A stretch of DNA of 64,000 nt. Origin: Pseudomonas izuensis. GTDB lineage: Bacteria > Pseudomonadota > Gammaproteobacteria > Pseudomonadales > Pseudomonadaceae. Where the stretch lies: contig NZ_WTFT01000024.1 of assembly GCF_009861505.1 (NCBI RefSeq), positions 1 to 64,000 on the forward strand, given 5' to 3'. The position numbers and the translations under genes are program-made. Numbering within the stretch: the stretch's first letter is position 1; every line of letters starts with the position of its first letter. This document shows, piece after piece, positions 57,301 through 62,871 of the stretch. A model generated the notes under the pieces. That model saw nothing but the letters and a program-made list of their open reading frames with translations, made no database searches and was not told the DNA's origin.

Positions 57301-58072
57301 GCGCAATGAGCTGCACCTCTACTATCAACCTAAAATCAGCCTCGACGACTATCGCCTGGTAGGGGCCGAAGCACTGATTCGCTGGCGCCACCCGACCTTT
57401 GGCGATGTGCCGCCGGAGCACTTCATTTCCCTGGCCGAAGAAAATGGCATGATCCTGCAAATCGGCGACTGGGTGCTCGAGACCGCCTGCCGGCAAATGC
57501 ACGAGTGGAACAAAACCTACATGGACCTTGGCCCGCTGTCGGTCAATCTCGCAGGCGCCCAGTTACGCCAGCCGAACCTGCTCAGCCGCATCGAGCAATT
57601 GCTCAAGGACTACCGCCTCAAACCCGGGTTCCTGCAACTGGAAATCACCGAAAACTTCATCATGAGCCAGGCGGAAGAAGCGCTGGCCGTGCTGCATCAA
57701 CTCAAGCAGCTGGGCGTGCAACTGGCAATCGACGACTTCGGTACGGGCTACTCGTCCTTGAGCTACCTCAAACGCCTGCCACTGGACATCCTCAAGATTG
57801 ACCAGTCGTTCGTTCGCGGTTTGCCGGACGATCCCCACGATGTCGCCATCGTGCGCGCCATCATCGCGCTCGGCCGCAGCATGCAATTCACCGTGATTGC
57901 CGAAGGCGTCGAAACCCAGGCACAGCAGCAATTCCTGGCCTATGAGGGTTGTGAGCAGATCCAGGGCTACATCGTCAGCCTGCCCCTGCCCCCCGACGAA
58001 TTCGCCGCGACGTTTCTTCGTACAGCCGTATTGGATTTTTCGGATAGCACAGCCGCGAAACCGTCGCTATAA
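54326..58072 (+). CDS. membrane diguanylate cyclase/phosphodiesterase with solute-binding and PAS domains
   Basis: A 1,248-aa cyclic-di-GMP protein. Order: signal peptide (about 1-22), class 3 solute-binding domain (about 25-250), one membrane segment (about 262-285), four PAS domains (about 310-800), GGDEF domain with intact ARLGGDEFIIL near residue 886, and EAL domain with intact EALIRW near 1013 plus DDFGTGYSSL. Both catalytic signatures are complete, so it could make or break c-di-GMP. The periplasmic domain suggests control by an amino acid-like ligand. ATG 54326 is chosen; the frame runs back into rpoD without a signal peptide. Its last codons overlap the -10 of the following tRNA promoter. 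Confidence 0.93.
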   Translation: MPRLPTVLFLLSLMTWTATAGALTLTDEERSWLAAHPDLRLGVDASWPPFEFRDDQGRYQGLAADYINLIRQRLAIKLTPIEPVSWTVVLEQARQGKLDLLPGIMSTPERQAYLSFTRPYLDFPIVILAHVGGPQPRKIEDLYGLKIAVVENYAPHELLRTHNPDLNLVAMPNVSSALQALATDEVDAVVGDLASSVWSLRQLKLDGLYVSGETPYRYQLAMGVPPNNKMLVSILDKVLADMTPAEISAIQEHWVGNVLDHRTFWSDLLVYGLPGLLLLVTVLATVIRINRRLSSEIARRIDLEQELRSSEYHYRGLVESLSAIAWEARMSDFTYSYVSPHAEDLLGYPLSHWLIPGFWRNIIHPADLTRAQNFCDHEVLAGRDHSLDYRVITADGRCLWVRDIVSLIEHGHEPVMRGLMIDISETKRTEEALRLSEQKFASVFQQCPDILVIARLSDGCLLEVNEAFEEQIGLRAEDVIGQTATDLNIWGVPGVGPGLLQRLQAGSIRNLEMPFRRSNGQVFTGLISAEPFDLDTTPALVVVVRDITQLKETQQQLQTSEEKFAKAFHASPDGLLLSRQSDGLLLEVNEGFSRITGFNSAMSVDRSALDLGIWVNLNERKQMLDLLHRDGFVRDFSCHIRRSDGQIRLCEVSSRPLPIGDEDCMLTIARDITERHLMQEKLQQAATVFESTAEGVLITDTQQHISAVNRAFTEITGYSESEALGHTPRLLASGLHDSAFYAAMWHQLTAEGHWQGEISNRRKNGELYPSWLTISAVRNRDKFITHFVAVFADISSLKHAQAKLDYQAHHDPLTGLPNRTLFESRLLTALNTQRENGGQGAVLFLDLDRFKHINDSLGHPVGDLLLKGIAVRLKEQLRDIDTVARLGGDEFIILLPGLQQPSDADNIATKLLNCFTAPFQAGEHEFFISSSIGTSLYPQDGCDVATLIKNADAAMYRSKAKGRNRVESYTCDLTAQASERVALEHELRRAIERNELHLYYQPKISLDDYRLVGAEALIRWRHPTFGDVPPEHFISLAEENGMILQIGDWVLETACRQMHEWNKTYMDLGPLSVNLAGAQLRQPNLLSRIEQLLKDYRLKPGFLQLEITENFIMSQAEEALAVLHQLKQLGVQLAIDDFGTGYSSLSYLKRLPLDILKIDQSFVRGLPDDPHDVAIVRAIIALGRSMQFTVIAEGVETQAQQQFLAYEGCEQIQGYIVSLPLPPDEFAATFLRTAVLDFSDSTAAKPSL

Positions 58073-58073
58073 T
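58068..58073 (+). promoter_or_regulatory. -10 of the split tRNA-Ile2 gene
   Basis: A perfect TATAAT 15 bases before the tRNA; a weak TAGCAC at 58045-58050 could be the -35 (17-base spacer). The element overlaps the stop codon of the GGDEF/EAL gene, so the tRNA promoter is partly coding. Confidence 0.6.
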
Positions 58074-58087
58074 CCGCGGCCTACTGA

Positions 58088-58144
58088 GGGCCTATAGCTC
58101 AGTTGGTTAGAGCAGAGGACTCATAATCCTTTGGTCCACGGTTC
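58088..58144 (+). pseudogene. 5' part of host tRNA-Ile2 (anticodon CAU), interrupted in the T-loop
   Basis: GGGCCTA acceptor strand, D-arm GCTC...GAGC, anticodon stem GAGGA/TCCTT around the loop CTCATAA (anticodon CAU, which needs lysidine to read AUA) and the start of the T-arm CACGGTTC. The expected rest of the gene is missing here; it lies 3.15 kb away at 61298-61322. The intact gene would be 77 nt with CCA. The loop alone could be elongator Met, but the CUCAUAA context and body fit Ile2. Confidence 0.85.
58140..58144 (+). repeat. left copy of the 5-bp junction repeat (attL side)
   Basis: GGTTC at the break in the T-arm; the same five bases occur at 61298-61302 at the other end of the insertion. 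Confidence 0.75.
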
Positions 58145-58171
58145 TTATGTAGGGTTCATCTACCCGCACAT

Positions 58172-58200
58172 TTGGACGATGACCAGTAATAGATTAAGCT
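58172..58200 (+). promoter_or_regulatory. possible promoter of the island tRNA
   Basis: TTGGAC (58172-58177), 17-base spacer, TAAGCT (58195-58200), about 20 bases before the tRNA. The -10 is poor; transcription from the host tRNA promoter at 58068 could also read through. Confidence 0.35.
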
Positions 58201-58219
58201 ACTGAAAGATAAAGACTTT

Positions 58220-58535
58220 GGGCCTCTAGCTCATGTTGGTTAGAGCAGCGGACTTAAGGTGAGAGACCTACACCCCCAAGGGGCATGGTTAATCGCAAAT
58301 GGGTTGCCTTGGGGTAAGTTCACTCTGTCCCTTGGTAGAATCGCTCAAATTCGGGGAAGCCTCTGCAAACGCGTGGTAATCCCGAGCCAAGCCTCTTAGG
58401 AGGAAGGTGTAGAGACTGTACGGGCGAGCCGAAAGGTAAGAGACAGTCCAGACCACGAACCCGAAAGGGGCGGTGAAAATCGAAGTGGTAAGCATAATCC
58501 GTTGGTGCCCGGTTCGACTCCGGGGAGGCCCACCA
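58220..58535 (+). tRNA. island tRNA-Ile(CAU)-type gene interrupted by a group I intron
   Basis: 5' exon 58220-58255 (or -58254) and 3' exon 58493-58535. The exons make a perfect 7-bp acceptor stem (GGGCCTC/GAGGCCC), D-stem GCTC/GAGC, anticodon stem GCGGA/TCCGT, and T-stem CCCGG/CCGGG with loop TTCGACT, then ACCA with CCA encoded. Joined after CT it gives the loop CTCATAA with anticodon CAU. The D-loop has one base more (ATGTTGGTTA) than the host copy. It differs from the host tRNA in acceptor, anticodon and T stems, so it is a foreign gene, not a duplication. Confidence 0.85.
58256..58492 (+). ncRNA. group I intron (IC3-like) in the tRNA anticodon loop
   Basis: About 237 nt. Conserved elements: P (58345-58361, containing CAAATTCGGGGAAGCC), Q (58378-58390, AATCCCGAGCCAA), R (58404-58424, AAGGTGTAGAGACT...) and S (58441-58453, AGACAGTCCAGACC). 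P4 can form from 58351-58355/58381-58385, P6 from CCTC-TTAG-GAGG, P3 from 58341-58345/58423-58427, a GAAA-capped P8 at 58428-58437, and P7 from GACTG 58414-58418 / CAGTC 58444-58448. The last intron base is the expected G (58492). No homing endonuclease frame lies inside. It closely resembles the cyanobacterial tRNA-Leu and Azoarcus tRNA-Ile introns. Confidence 0.93.
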
Positions 58536-58547
58536 TTTAAAAAGAAA

Positions 58548-58572
58548 CCGCATCCATGATGCGGTTTTTTTG
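58548..58572 (+). terminator. terminator of the island tRNA
   Basis: AACCGCAT-CCATG-ATGCGGTT-type stem followed by T7, 12 bases after the tRNA; the truncated nuclease gene ends just beyond it on the other strand. Confidence 0.85.
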
Positions 58573-58582
58573 TTCCCCGAAA

Positions 58583-59467
58583 TTACTCTTCTTCAGCCCT
58601 GACATCGCGGGTAGCAGCGATCCACTGCTCCACGCCGGCCGTCGAAGCCTCAATAGCTATAAGCCTATCAGTAATATGCCGCACCGCCTGCACTGCCGCT
58701 TCGGGCTTGGGCAAACCCGACCAGAACAATGCTTGGCCTACGATGCTTTCCCAACCATAAAAAAGGGTAAGGCCAATCCCAAGCCCGTGCGCCCAGTCGT
58801 CCAAACGTATTGTGTCCAACATGGGCTGCTGAGTTGAAAGCATGACAAGCGCTACCTCTCTCACCCCCATAGATACACATTTTTGCCCGAAGACCTGAAC
58901 ATCACTCGATGAAACAGGCTTGTCTCGAACCTCAAATGCTTTCTCCCATACCTCAGGCTGGGGTTCACTCCGAATACATACATCGCCCGGAGAGTCACGA
59001 CTCGGATCATTAATGCGACCACTCTCCACTCGTGCAGAACCGACCGCAGCATCCATAAGTCCCGCAACCGCTGCCTGCGCCCGACGACCGCTTTCGGAAT
59101 CGTCCTGAACGAAGGTAAAGATCACTGATGCTAGCGTCTCAGGCCTAACGCTGATGGCCCCTGATGAAGTGAGATATCTCGGCTGGTAGCCCCTACGCAC
59201 CGATATAAATGCTCGCAAGGCGGCCCTAGCTTGCTCCTCGCTATCCATTTGCTGGAGTTCGCCCACCAAATCGAGCATGTATGCAAACGCTACGGCACTC
59301 ATTGAATGAACGGGCGTCTGATCACCCAGGTGAGTCATCCTAAAGTAAGGTTGATTGTTCAAAGGCTCTCGGCCGGTCACACCGATGTGGAAACCCAGCT
59401 CTGCTGATAGCGGAACCAATACACCATGACACAAGGAGCGAGCGGAGTAAGCCCGGTCATTGCCCAC
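58583..59467 (-). pseudogene. N-terminally truncated SacI-family-like restriction endonuclease
   Basis: 294 codons from a GTG at 59467. The frame stays open upstream to about 59545, reading FIGTQILAKSVNRNVDLYAI and KPRHAVG, continuous in style with the annotated part, but there is no ATG and a TAA stops it. Nuclease-like features: GDVCIRS near the centre and FEVRDK about 15 residues later, a D...ExRxK arrangement like PD-(D/E)xK enzymes, plus GREPLNNQPYFRM. I recall such segments from the SacI family; a search is needed. No methyltransferase is nearby, which fits inactivation. Confidence 0.6.
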
Positions 59468-59481
59468 GGCATGCCTTGGCT

Positions 59482-59766
59482 TTATGGCATACAGATCGAC
59501 ATTTCGATTAACTGACTTAGCGAGAATTTGTGTACCGATGAACGCGATATACTTTTACCTCGTACATGGATCTCGATGATCCCAGGGGTCTGTATTCGGT
59601 GGCCATCAACAAACTTTCCAGCGGTCTCAGCATGAACGTGATGCCAGATCTCTCCCTCCAGCACTGACGGGTGGGTCACATGGGCATTCGCGATGAAGCC
59701 AGTAAAAGCCAAACCATCTGAATCAACCTTCAGCCTGGCAATAACATCGCAGATTCTGTCATTCAT
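59482..59766 (-). CDS. small mobile-element-type protein, C-terminus possibly replaced
   Basis: 94 aa. The part up to about EIEIHV resembles small accessory proteins of pseudomonad islands (pattern GKFVDGHRIQTPGI). The last 22 or so residues are read from DNA that in another frame encodes the upstream end of the nuclease, so the true C-terminus seems to have been lost at a deletion junction near 59545-59560. Function unknown. Confidence 0.55.
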   Translation of the reverse strand: MNDRICDVIARLKVDSDGLAFTGFIANAHVTHPSVLEGEIWHHVHAETAGKFVDGHRIQTPGIIEIHVRGKSISRSSVHKFSLSQLIEMSICMP

Positions 59767-59846
59767 TGTTTAGTCCTTATTGGATTCCCTACGTCTAGGA
59801 CGTCCCGTAGGCTTCACTGATGAAACCCGCAATCACACAGATAACT

Positions 59847-60290
59847 TCACCCATTACTAGCACCATTCTCGTATCTGGCTCGCCTATCCACAGAAGTCAG
59901 CAATTCGCCTGAATACAGTCGCCGAAATCCGATGCGATCACCTTCCCGCCAGCCTAGGGATTTGCAGACCTCAGGTTGCAGTTCCAGCACCCAATGGCCC
60001 TCGAATGTCCGGACTATGTATCCGACCCAAGTCGGTGAGGTCCGGTCATCAAGGGACCTGCGCATAACCGCTACGTCCTCTGGACTAGCAGTGGGACGGC
60101 ATTTGGCATTAATCGCGAAGTAACCAGCACGCGCGGCCTGCTTGGCTGGCCAAGACGAAGAAATATCTTCCAGATCGACACTTAGAGAGCGAGCACCTGT
60201 CAGCCGCACTCGTCCAGGTCGCAAGGCTTTAGCCCGGAAGTAGGCATCAAGACGGTTTCTAATTCGCAACCAAGCCCTGAGTGAAATCAT
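59847..60290 (-). CDS. unknown protein with AbrB/SpoVT-like C-terminal segment
   Basis: 147 aa from ATG 60290, which has a strong GGAAGG ribosome site; an in-frame start at 60383 is less likely. The C-terminal part (WVLELQPEVCKSLGWREGDRI) has the beta-hairpin pattern of AbrB/MazE-type DNA-binding folds, so it may be an antitoxin-like or regulatory protein. Basic N-terminal half. Divergent from the XRE gene across two palindromes. Confidence 0.6.
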   Translation of the reverse strand: MISLRAWLRIRNRLDAYFRAKALRPGRVRLTGARSLSVDLEDISSSWPAKQAARAGYFAINAKCRPTASPEDVAVMRRSLDDRTSPTWVGYIVRTFEGHWVLELQPEVCKSLGWREGDRIGFRRLYSGELLTSVDRRARYENGASNG

Positions 60291-60404
60291 GGTCACACCT
60301 TCCAATATTTTCGCCTGTTGAATCTTGTCGATGTTGATGGGGCAAATTGATGCTGGTTGTTCAGCTGGGTGCTGCTCGGTCAATCTACAGAGCTTTCACA
60401 CAGC

Positions 60405-60435
60405 AAGATATATCTTAGTATCAACTATCGTTGAT
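60405..60435. promoter_or_regulatory. paired palindromic operators between the divergent island genes
   Basis: A perfect 12-bp palindrome AAGATATATCTT (60405-60416) and, four bases on, ATCAAC-TATC-GTTGAT (60420-60435). They sit between the AbrB-like gene and the XRE regulator gene, where a controller protein would bind. Confidence 0.55.
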
Positions 60436-60480
60436 TCCAATCTACCTGCATGATCCGTCTAATGCCAACTGTTTTCTTTA

Positions 60481-60774
60481 ATGGGCAGTGGCATGAGCTT
60501 CGAGACAGCGCTGGGAGCAGTGCTCAAAGATTTGCGGATACGGCGAGGATGGACGCAAGCGCAATTTCACGGCGTAGTGTCAGCTCAGTACCTCAGCGAT
60601 CTCGAATTTGGTAAACGTGCTCCATCGCTTGTGATTCTGCGTGCGATCTGCGATCACCTCGGTGTTGAGCTAGCTACGGTGCTTATTTTGGCGGGTGCCA
60701 GGGATGAGCCTGTGGTAGATCCCGATGATCTCCTGAGGCGCGTAGAGCGTGAATTAGCAGCACTTAAATATTAA
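60481..60774 (+). CDS. XRE-family helix-turn-helix regulator
   Basis: 97 aa (or 93 from ATG 60493). The HTH spans LGAVLKDLRIRRGWTQAQFH to YLSDLEFGKRAPSLVILRAI, as in phage Cro/CI-like and restriction-modification controller proteins, and an acidic tail follows. It probably controls itself and the divergent gene through the adjacent palindromes. Confidence 0.85.
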   Translation: MGSGMSFETALGAVLKDLRIRRGWTQAQFHGVVSAQYLSDLEFGKRAPSLVILRAICDHLGVELATVLILAGARDEPVVDPDDLLRRVERELAALKY

Positions 60775-60864
60775 AGAATTAAGCAGCCATTCAACCCCGG
60801 ATGAAGTGCTGCCAGGCTTGCTGTCGCTAAGGCATCCAATATTTGTCAATCAGTGGATTTCAAA

Positions 60865-61167
60865 ATGAGCGACTTAGAAGACGAGATGCGCCGAGCATTT
60901 TTCGGTGCAGGTGAACCTCAATTGCCAGTAGACGCATGTACACCTGTTTTGCCGGACAAAGCACTGACACGTAAGCCAGCTAAGGCCGTGTCTCCGAAAC
61001 TTCGAGTAACGTTGAATGTGACGAAGGTTTTTGAGGGAGAGATCGATGTGCTCATCCATGACGCGAACACATTGAGTACCTTGACCGCAGAGCTGGAAGC
61101 AAAGGCTAAAGCGAAAAAACTGAAATATAAGTACATCGACGTAGTTTCGATCAAATCAATTGAGTAA
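60865..61167 (+). CDS. unknown small island protein
   Basis: 100 aa from ATG 60865 (GTG 60853 is an alternative). An acidic N-terminal part is joined by a basic linker to a beta-rich segment (LRVTLNVTKVFEGEIDVLI) and a lysine-rich helix. No family recognised. It follows the XRE gene after a 90-base gap and ends 130 bases before the right end of the island. Confidence 0.6.
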   Translation: MSDLEDEMRRAFFGAGEPQLPVDACTPVLPDKALTRKPAKAVSPKLRVTLNVTKVFEGEIDVLIHDANTLSTLTAELEAKAKAKKLKYKYIDVVSIKSIE

Positions 61168-61297
61168 CGATCAGGCTGATGGGCGCTTGGGTAAATACAC
61201 CCACAAATGTGCGGCTAAGCGCAAATTTATCGACGAATATAACAGTCTGATATGTAAAGAATTTACCTTAGAGAGTATGAGTTTTGCCCTACATTAG

Positions 61298-61322
61298 GGT
61301 TCAAGTCCGTGTGGGCCCACCA
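61298..61322 (+). pseudogene. 3' part of host tRNA-Ile2, including attR-side GGTTC
   Basis: GGTTC (61298-61302) followed by AAGTCCGTGTGGGCCCACCA. The TGGGCCC matches the acceptor strand of the 5' fragment at 58088 and CCGTG pairs with its CACGG, so the two fragments were one gene. Together they give a normal T-loop TTCAAGT. Confidence 0.85.
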
Positions 61323-61328
61323 AACAAG

Positions 61329-61351
61329 AAAGCCGCGCATTGCGCGGCTTT
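61329..61351 (+). terminator. terminator of the original host tRNA-Ile2
   Basis: AAAGCCGCGCA (61329-61339) pairs with TGCGCGGCTTT (61341-61351) and is followed by T-rich sequence. Confidence 0.9.
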
Positions 61352-61636
61352 TTCGTGTCTGGCGTTTGGTTTTGTTTACTTCAGGTGTCGCAATATCGGA
61401 TGACGCCGTAGGGCCTTGTAGGCAAACTCCGAATCTTGCTTTTGGGCACTTTGCCGCCTTGTTGCGCTTTTCTTCGACGGGATAGTCTCCGGACGTCGCT
61501 GCCACATGCAGCGGTCGGGCTTGGAAACCCGATGAAATTGGACGCAATGCTTGCCCATCAAGTTATGGCGGCTGTGCGTGGGACGTCTTAGGGCGTGCCG
61601 GTTTCCTAATTTCCCGGTTTTCCAACCTGCGCACAG
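61352..61636. other. gap after the tRNA remnant
   Basis: About 285 bases. Two short minus-strand frames (61263-61547 and 61376-61561) are open, but they have no ribosome site and run across the tRNA remnant or into unstructured sequence, so I do not call a gene. Confidence 0.5.
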
Positions 61637-61637
61637 C

Positions 61638-61671
61638 TGTCACCCATTCGCTTGGAAACGAATGTGACAGC
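61638..61671 (+). promoter_or_regulatory. hairpin in the leader of the DUF3077-type gene
   Basis: GCTGTCACCCATTCG pairs with CGAATGTGACAGC (two-base bulge; loop CTTGGAAA), ending 23 bases before the ATG, just before the AGGAG ribosome site. It could be a leader attenuator or an operator. Confidence 0.5.
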
Positions 61672-61693
61672 ATTCCAAATTAGGAGCTGTACC

Positions 61694-61981
61694 ATGACTA
61701 AAACAAATACGTCCGAACCCTCAGAGTTAAAAACCGTAGGCTTCACCCCTTTCCTGTATCTCTCTGACCAGCCCTTGTTCCACGTATGCCGAGACGTCCC
61801 TATTGCCGACGCCCTGGTCCAAGCCTCCGACCTGCTGTTCCTCGCCAAATCCCTCACCGTGGATGCCGCCTACGCCCAAGACTCCGACCGCCATGCCTGG
61901 GCCGCGCACTATCTGACGACGATGAGCAAAGCAGTGATCGATGATGTGGTGAAGGTGCTGACGCGACGGCCAATCGGTTAA
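61694..61981 (+). CDS. DUF3077/DUF6124-type small protein
   Basis: 95 aa with the lineage-typical PFLYLSDQPLFHVCRDVPIADALVQASDLL pattern spread over residues 19-48. Function unknown; such genes are frequent and multi-copy in Pseudomonas. ATG 61694 is chosen because TAGGAG precedes it; the frame open to 61652 crosses the hairpin. Confidence 0.75.
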   Translation: MTKTNTSEPSELKTVGFTPFLYLSDQPLFHVCRDVPIADALVQASDLLFLAKSLTVDAAYAQDSDRHAWAAHYLTTMSKAVIDDVVKVLTRRPIG

Positions 61982-61985
61982 TACT

Positions 61986-62086
61986 TGTAGGAGCGAGCTT
62001 GCTCGCGAAAAACCCGAGAACGCCGCTGGGCAACTGGTTTTACGCGTTATCGTTCACGATTTTCGCGAGCGAGCTCGCTCCTACAG
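61986..62086. repeat. REPIN overlapping the end of the M41-like gene
   Basis: Inverted REP units 61986-62011 and 62059-62085. The right unit lies within the last codons of the leftward metallopeptidase gene. Confidence 0.9.
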
Positions 62087-62699
62087 GGGCCAACCGATCC
62101 AGTACTTCCCGCGTCAACACCACTTCGAAAGTACCTGCCGGCATGCCCCAATGCTCCACGAGGACCATGCGTTCTACCAACTCCTGTCCGAGGTCGGTAA
62201 TGGTCCCGGCCAACGCCTCGACGATTTCTTGAGTGCGCAACCATAGTCCGTCATGGATCGACTTCAGTTCGGTGGTGACGCTGTCCGAAGACACAGGATC
62301 CGTATCAGGGTATGTGATGTTGCGCAGCAGCTGCCGCAGTTCCCTGATTTTTGCCTCATCCTTTTCCGCCCCAAACGCGCCATTGAGGATGGCGGCCGCT
62401 TTCGATTGATCGACGCACTTTTTGCGCGCCTGGACTGTAGGTAATGTCTGCGCCATGGCCCCCGCATAGAGGACCATGATGCGGGCTTCCAAGTACTCCC
62501 GCATCGCCTGCAGCGACGAAATCGATCGCGACAGAGTGATGCATGCGCCCCCTTTGTGCCTCAGGTCCATGGTCACTGTCAGGGTCACGCCGCCCGTTTC
62601 GAACCCGAGCGCCCGGGCCACGACGTAGTGCCCCATTTCGTGATTAGCGATCGGCAAGGCATGTTCCCGCACCGCGGGAGGCATCTTCTTAATTTCCAT
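62040..62699 (-). CDS. stand-alone M41-like (FtsH-type) metallopeptidase
   Basis: 219 aa. HEMGH at residues 20-24 gives the zinc-binding HExxH, and D97 in CVDQSKAAAI is in the right place for the third ligand of FtsH-type M41 peptidases; an AGAMAQ segment follows the family helix pattern. There is no AAA+ domain and no membrane segment, so it is a peptidase domain alone. The last residues (VGASSLAKIVND) are encoded by a REP unit, so the original C-terminus has been altered. Confidence 0.75.
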   Translation of the reverse strand: MEIKKMPPAVREHALPIANHEMGHYVVARALGFETGGVTLTVTMDLRHKGGACITLSRSISSLQAMREYLEARIMVLYAGAMAQTLPTVQARKKCVDQSKAAAILNGAFGAEKDEAKIRELRQLLRNITYPDTDPVSSDSVTTELKSIHDGLWLRTQEIVEALAGTITDLGQELVERMVLVEHWGMPAGTFEVVLTREVLDRLAPVGASSLAKIVNDNA

Positions 62700-62841
62700 C
62701 GCGTCGGATCCTCGGGTCTCCCGTTTGAATACGAGTGACAGTAGATGTCGATCCTCCTACTACGCGCAATGTGGACGCAAGCCTGCCAGCGATGGATTTG
62801 AAAACACCGCGCCCTGTCAGGCAGCGCGCGGTATCGTTCAC

Positions 62842-62871
62842 GGCCTTCGCGGGCAAGCCTCGCTCCTACGG
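62842..62871. repeat. REP at the gcd stop codon
   Basis: GGCCTTCGCGGGCAAGCCTC plus GCTCCTACGG; the CTA inside it (62866-62868) is the stop codon of the leftward dehydrogenase gene. A degenerate inverted partner may lie at 62769-62795. Confidence 0.8.

Larger units (their letters stand above)
58145..61297. mobile_element. 3,153-bp island remnant inserted in tRNA-Ile2
   Basis: The insertion starts TTATGTAGGG (58145-58154) and ends CCCTACATTAG (61287-61297); ATGTAGGG and CCCTACAT are perfect inverted repeats. It is flanked by GGTTC copies. Contents in order: intron-containing tRNA, terminator, truncated SacI-like nuclease (-), small protein (-), AbrB-like protein (-), XRE regulator (+), 100-aa protein (+). 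The 60.3-61.3 kb part is clearly more AT-rich than its surroundings. There is no integrase, transposase or relaxase, so it is either a deletion derivative or mobilised in trans. Confidence 0.85.

Noticed and set aside
58289-58553. short minus-strand frames across the intron and tRNA
   Set aside because: They cross RNA helices and the tRNA exon; not a homing endonuclease, and no LAGLIDADG, GIY-YIG or HNH motif is present.
58145-61297. transposon with 5-bp target duplication
   Set aside because: Possible from GGTTC alone, but there is no transposase, the ends are very short, and the target symmetry and T-loop position fit a tRNA-directed recombinase better.
61263-61561. two short minus-strand frames after the split tRNA
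   Set aside because: One crosses the tRNA remnant and its terminator; no ribosome site or family resemblance in either.
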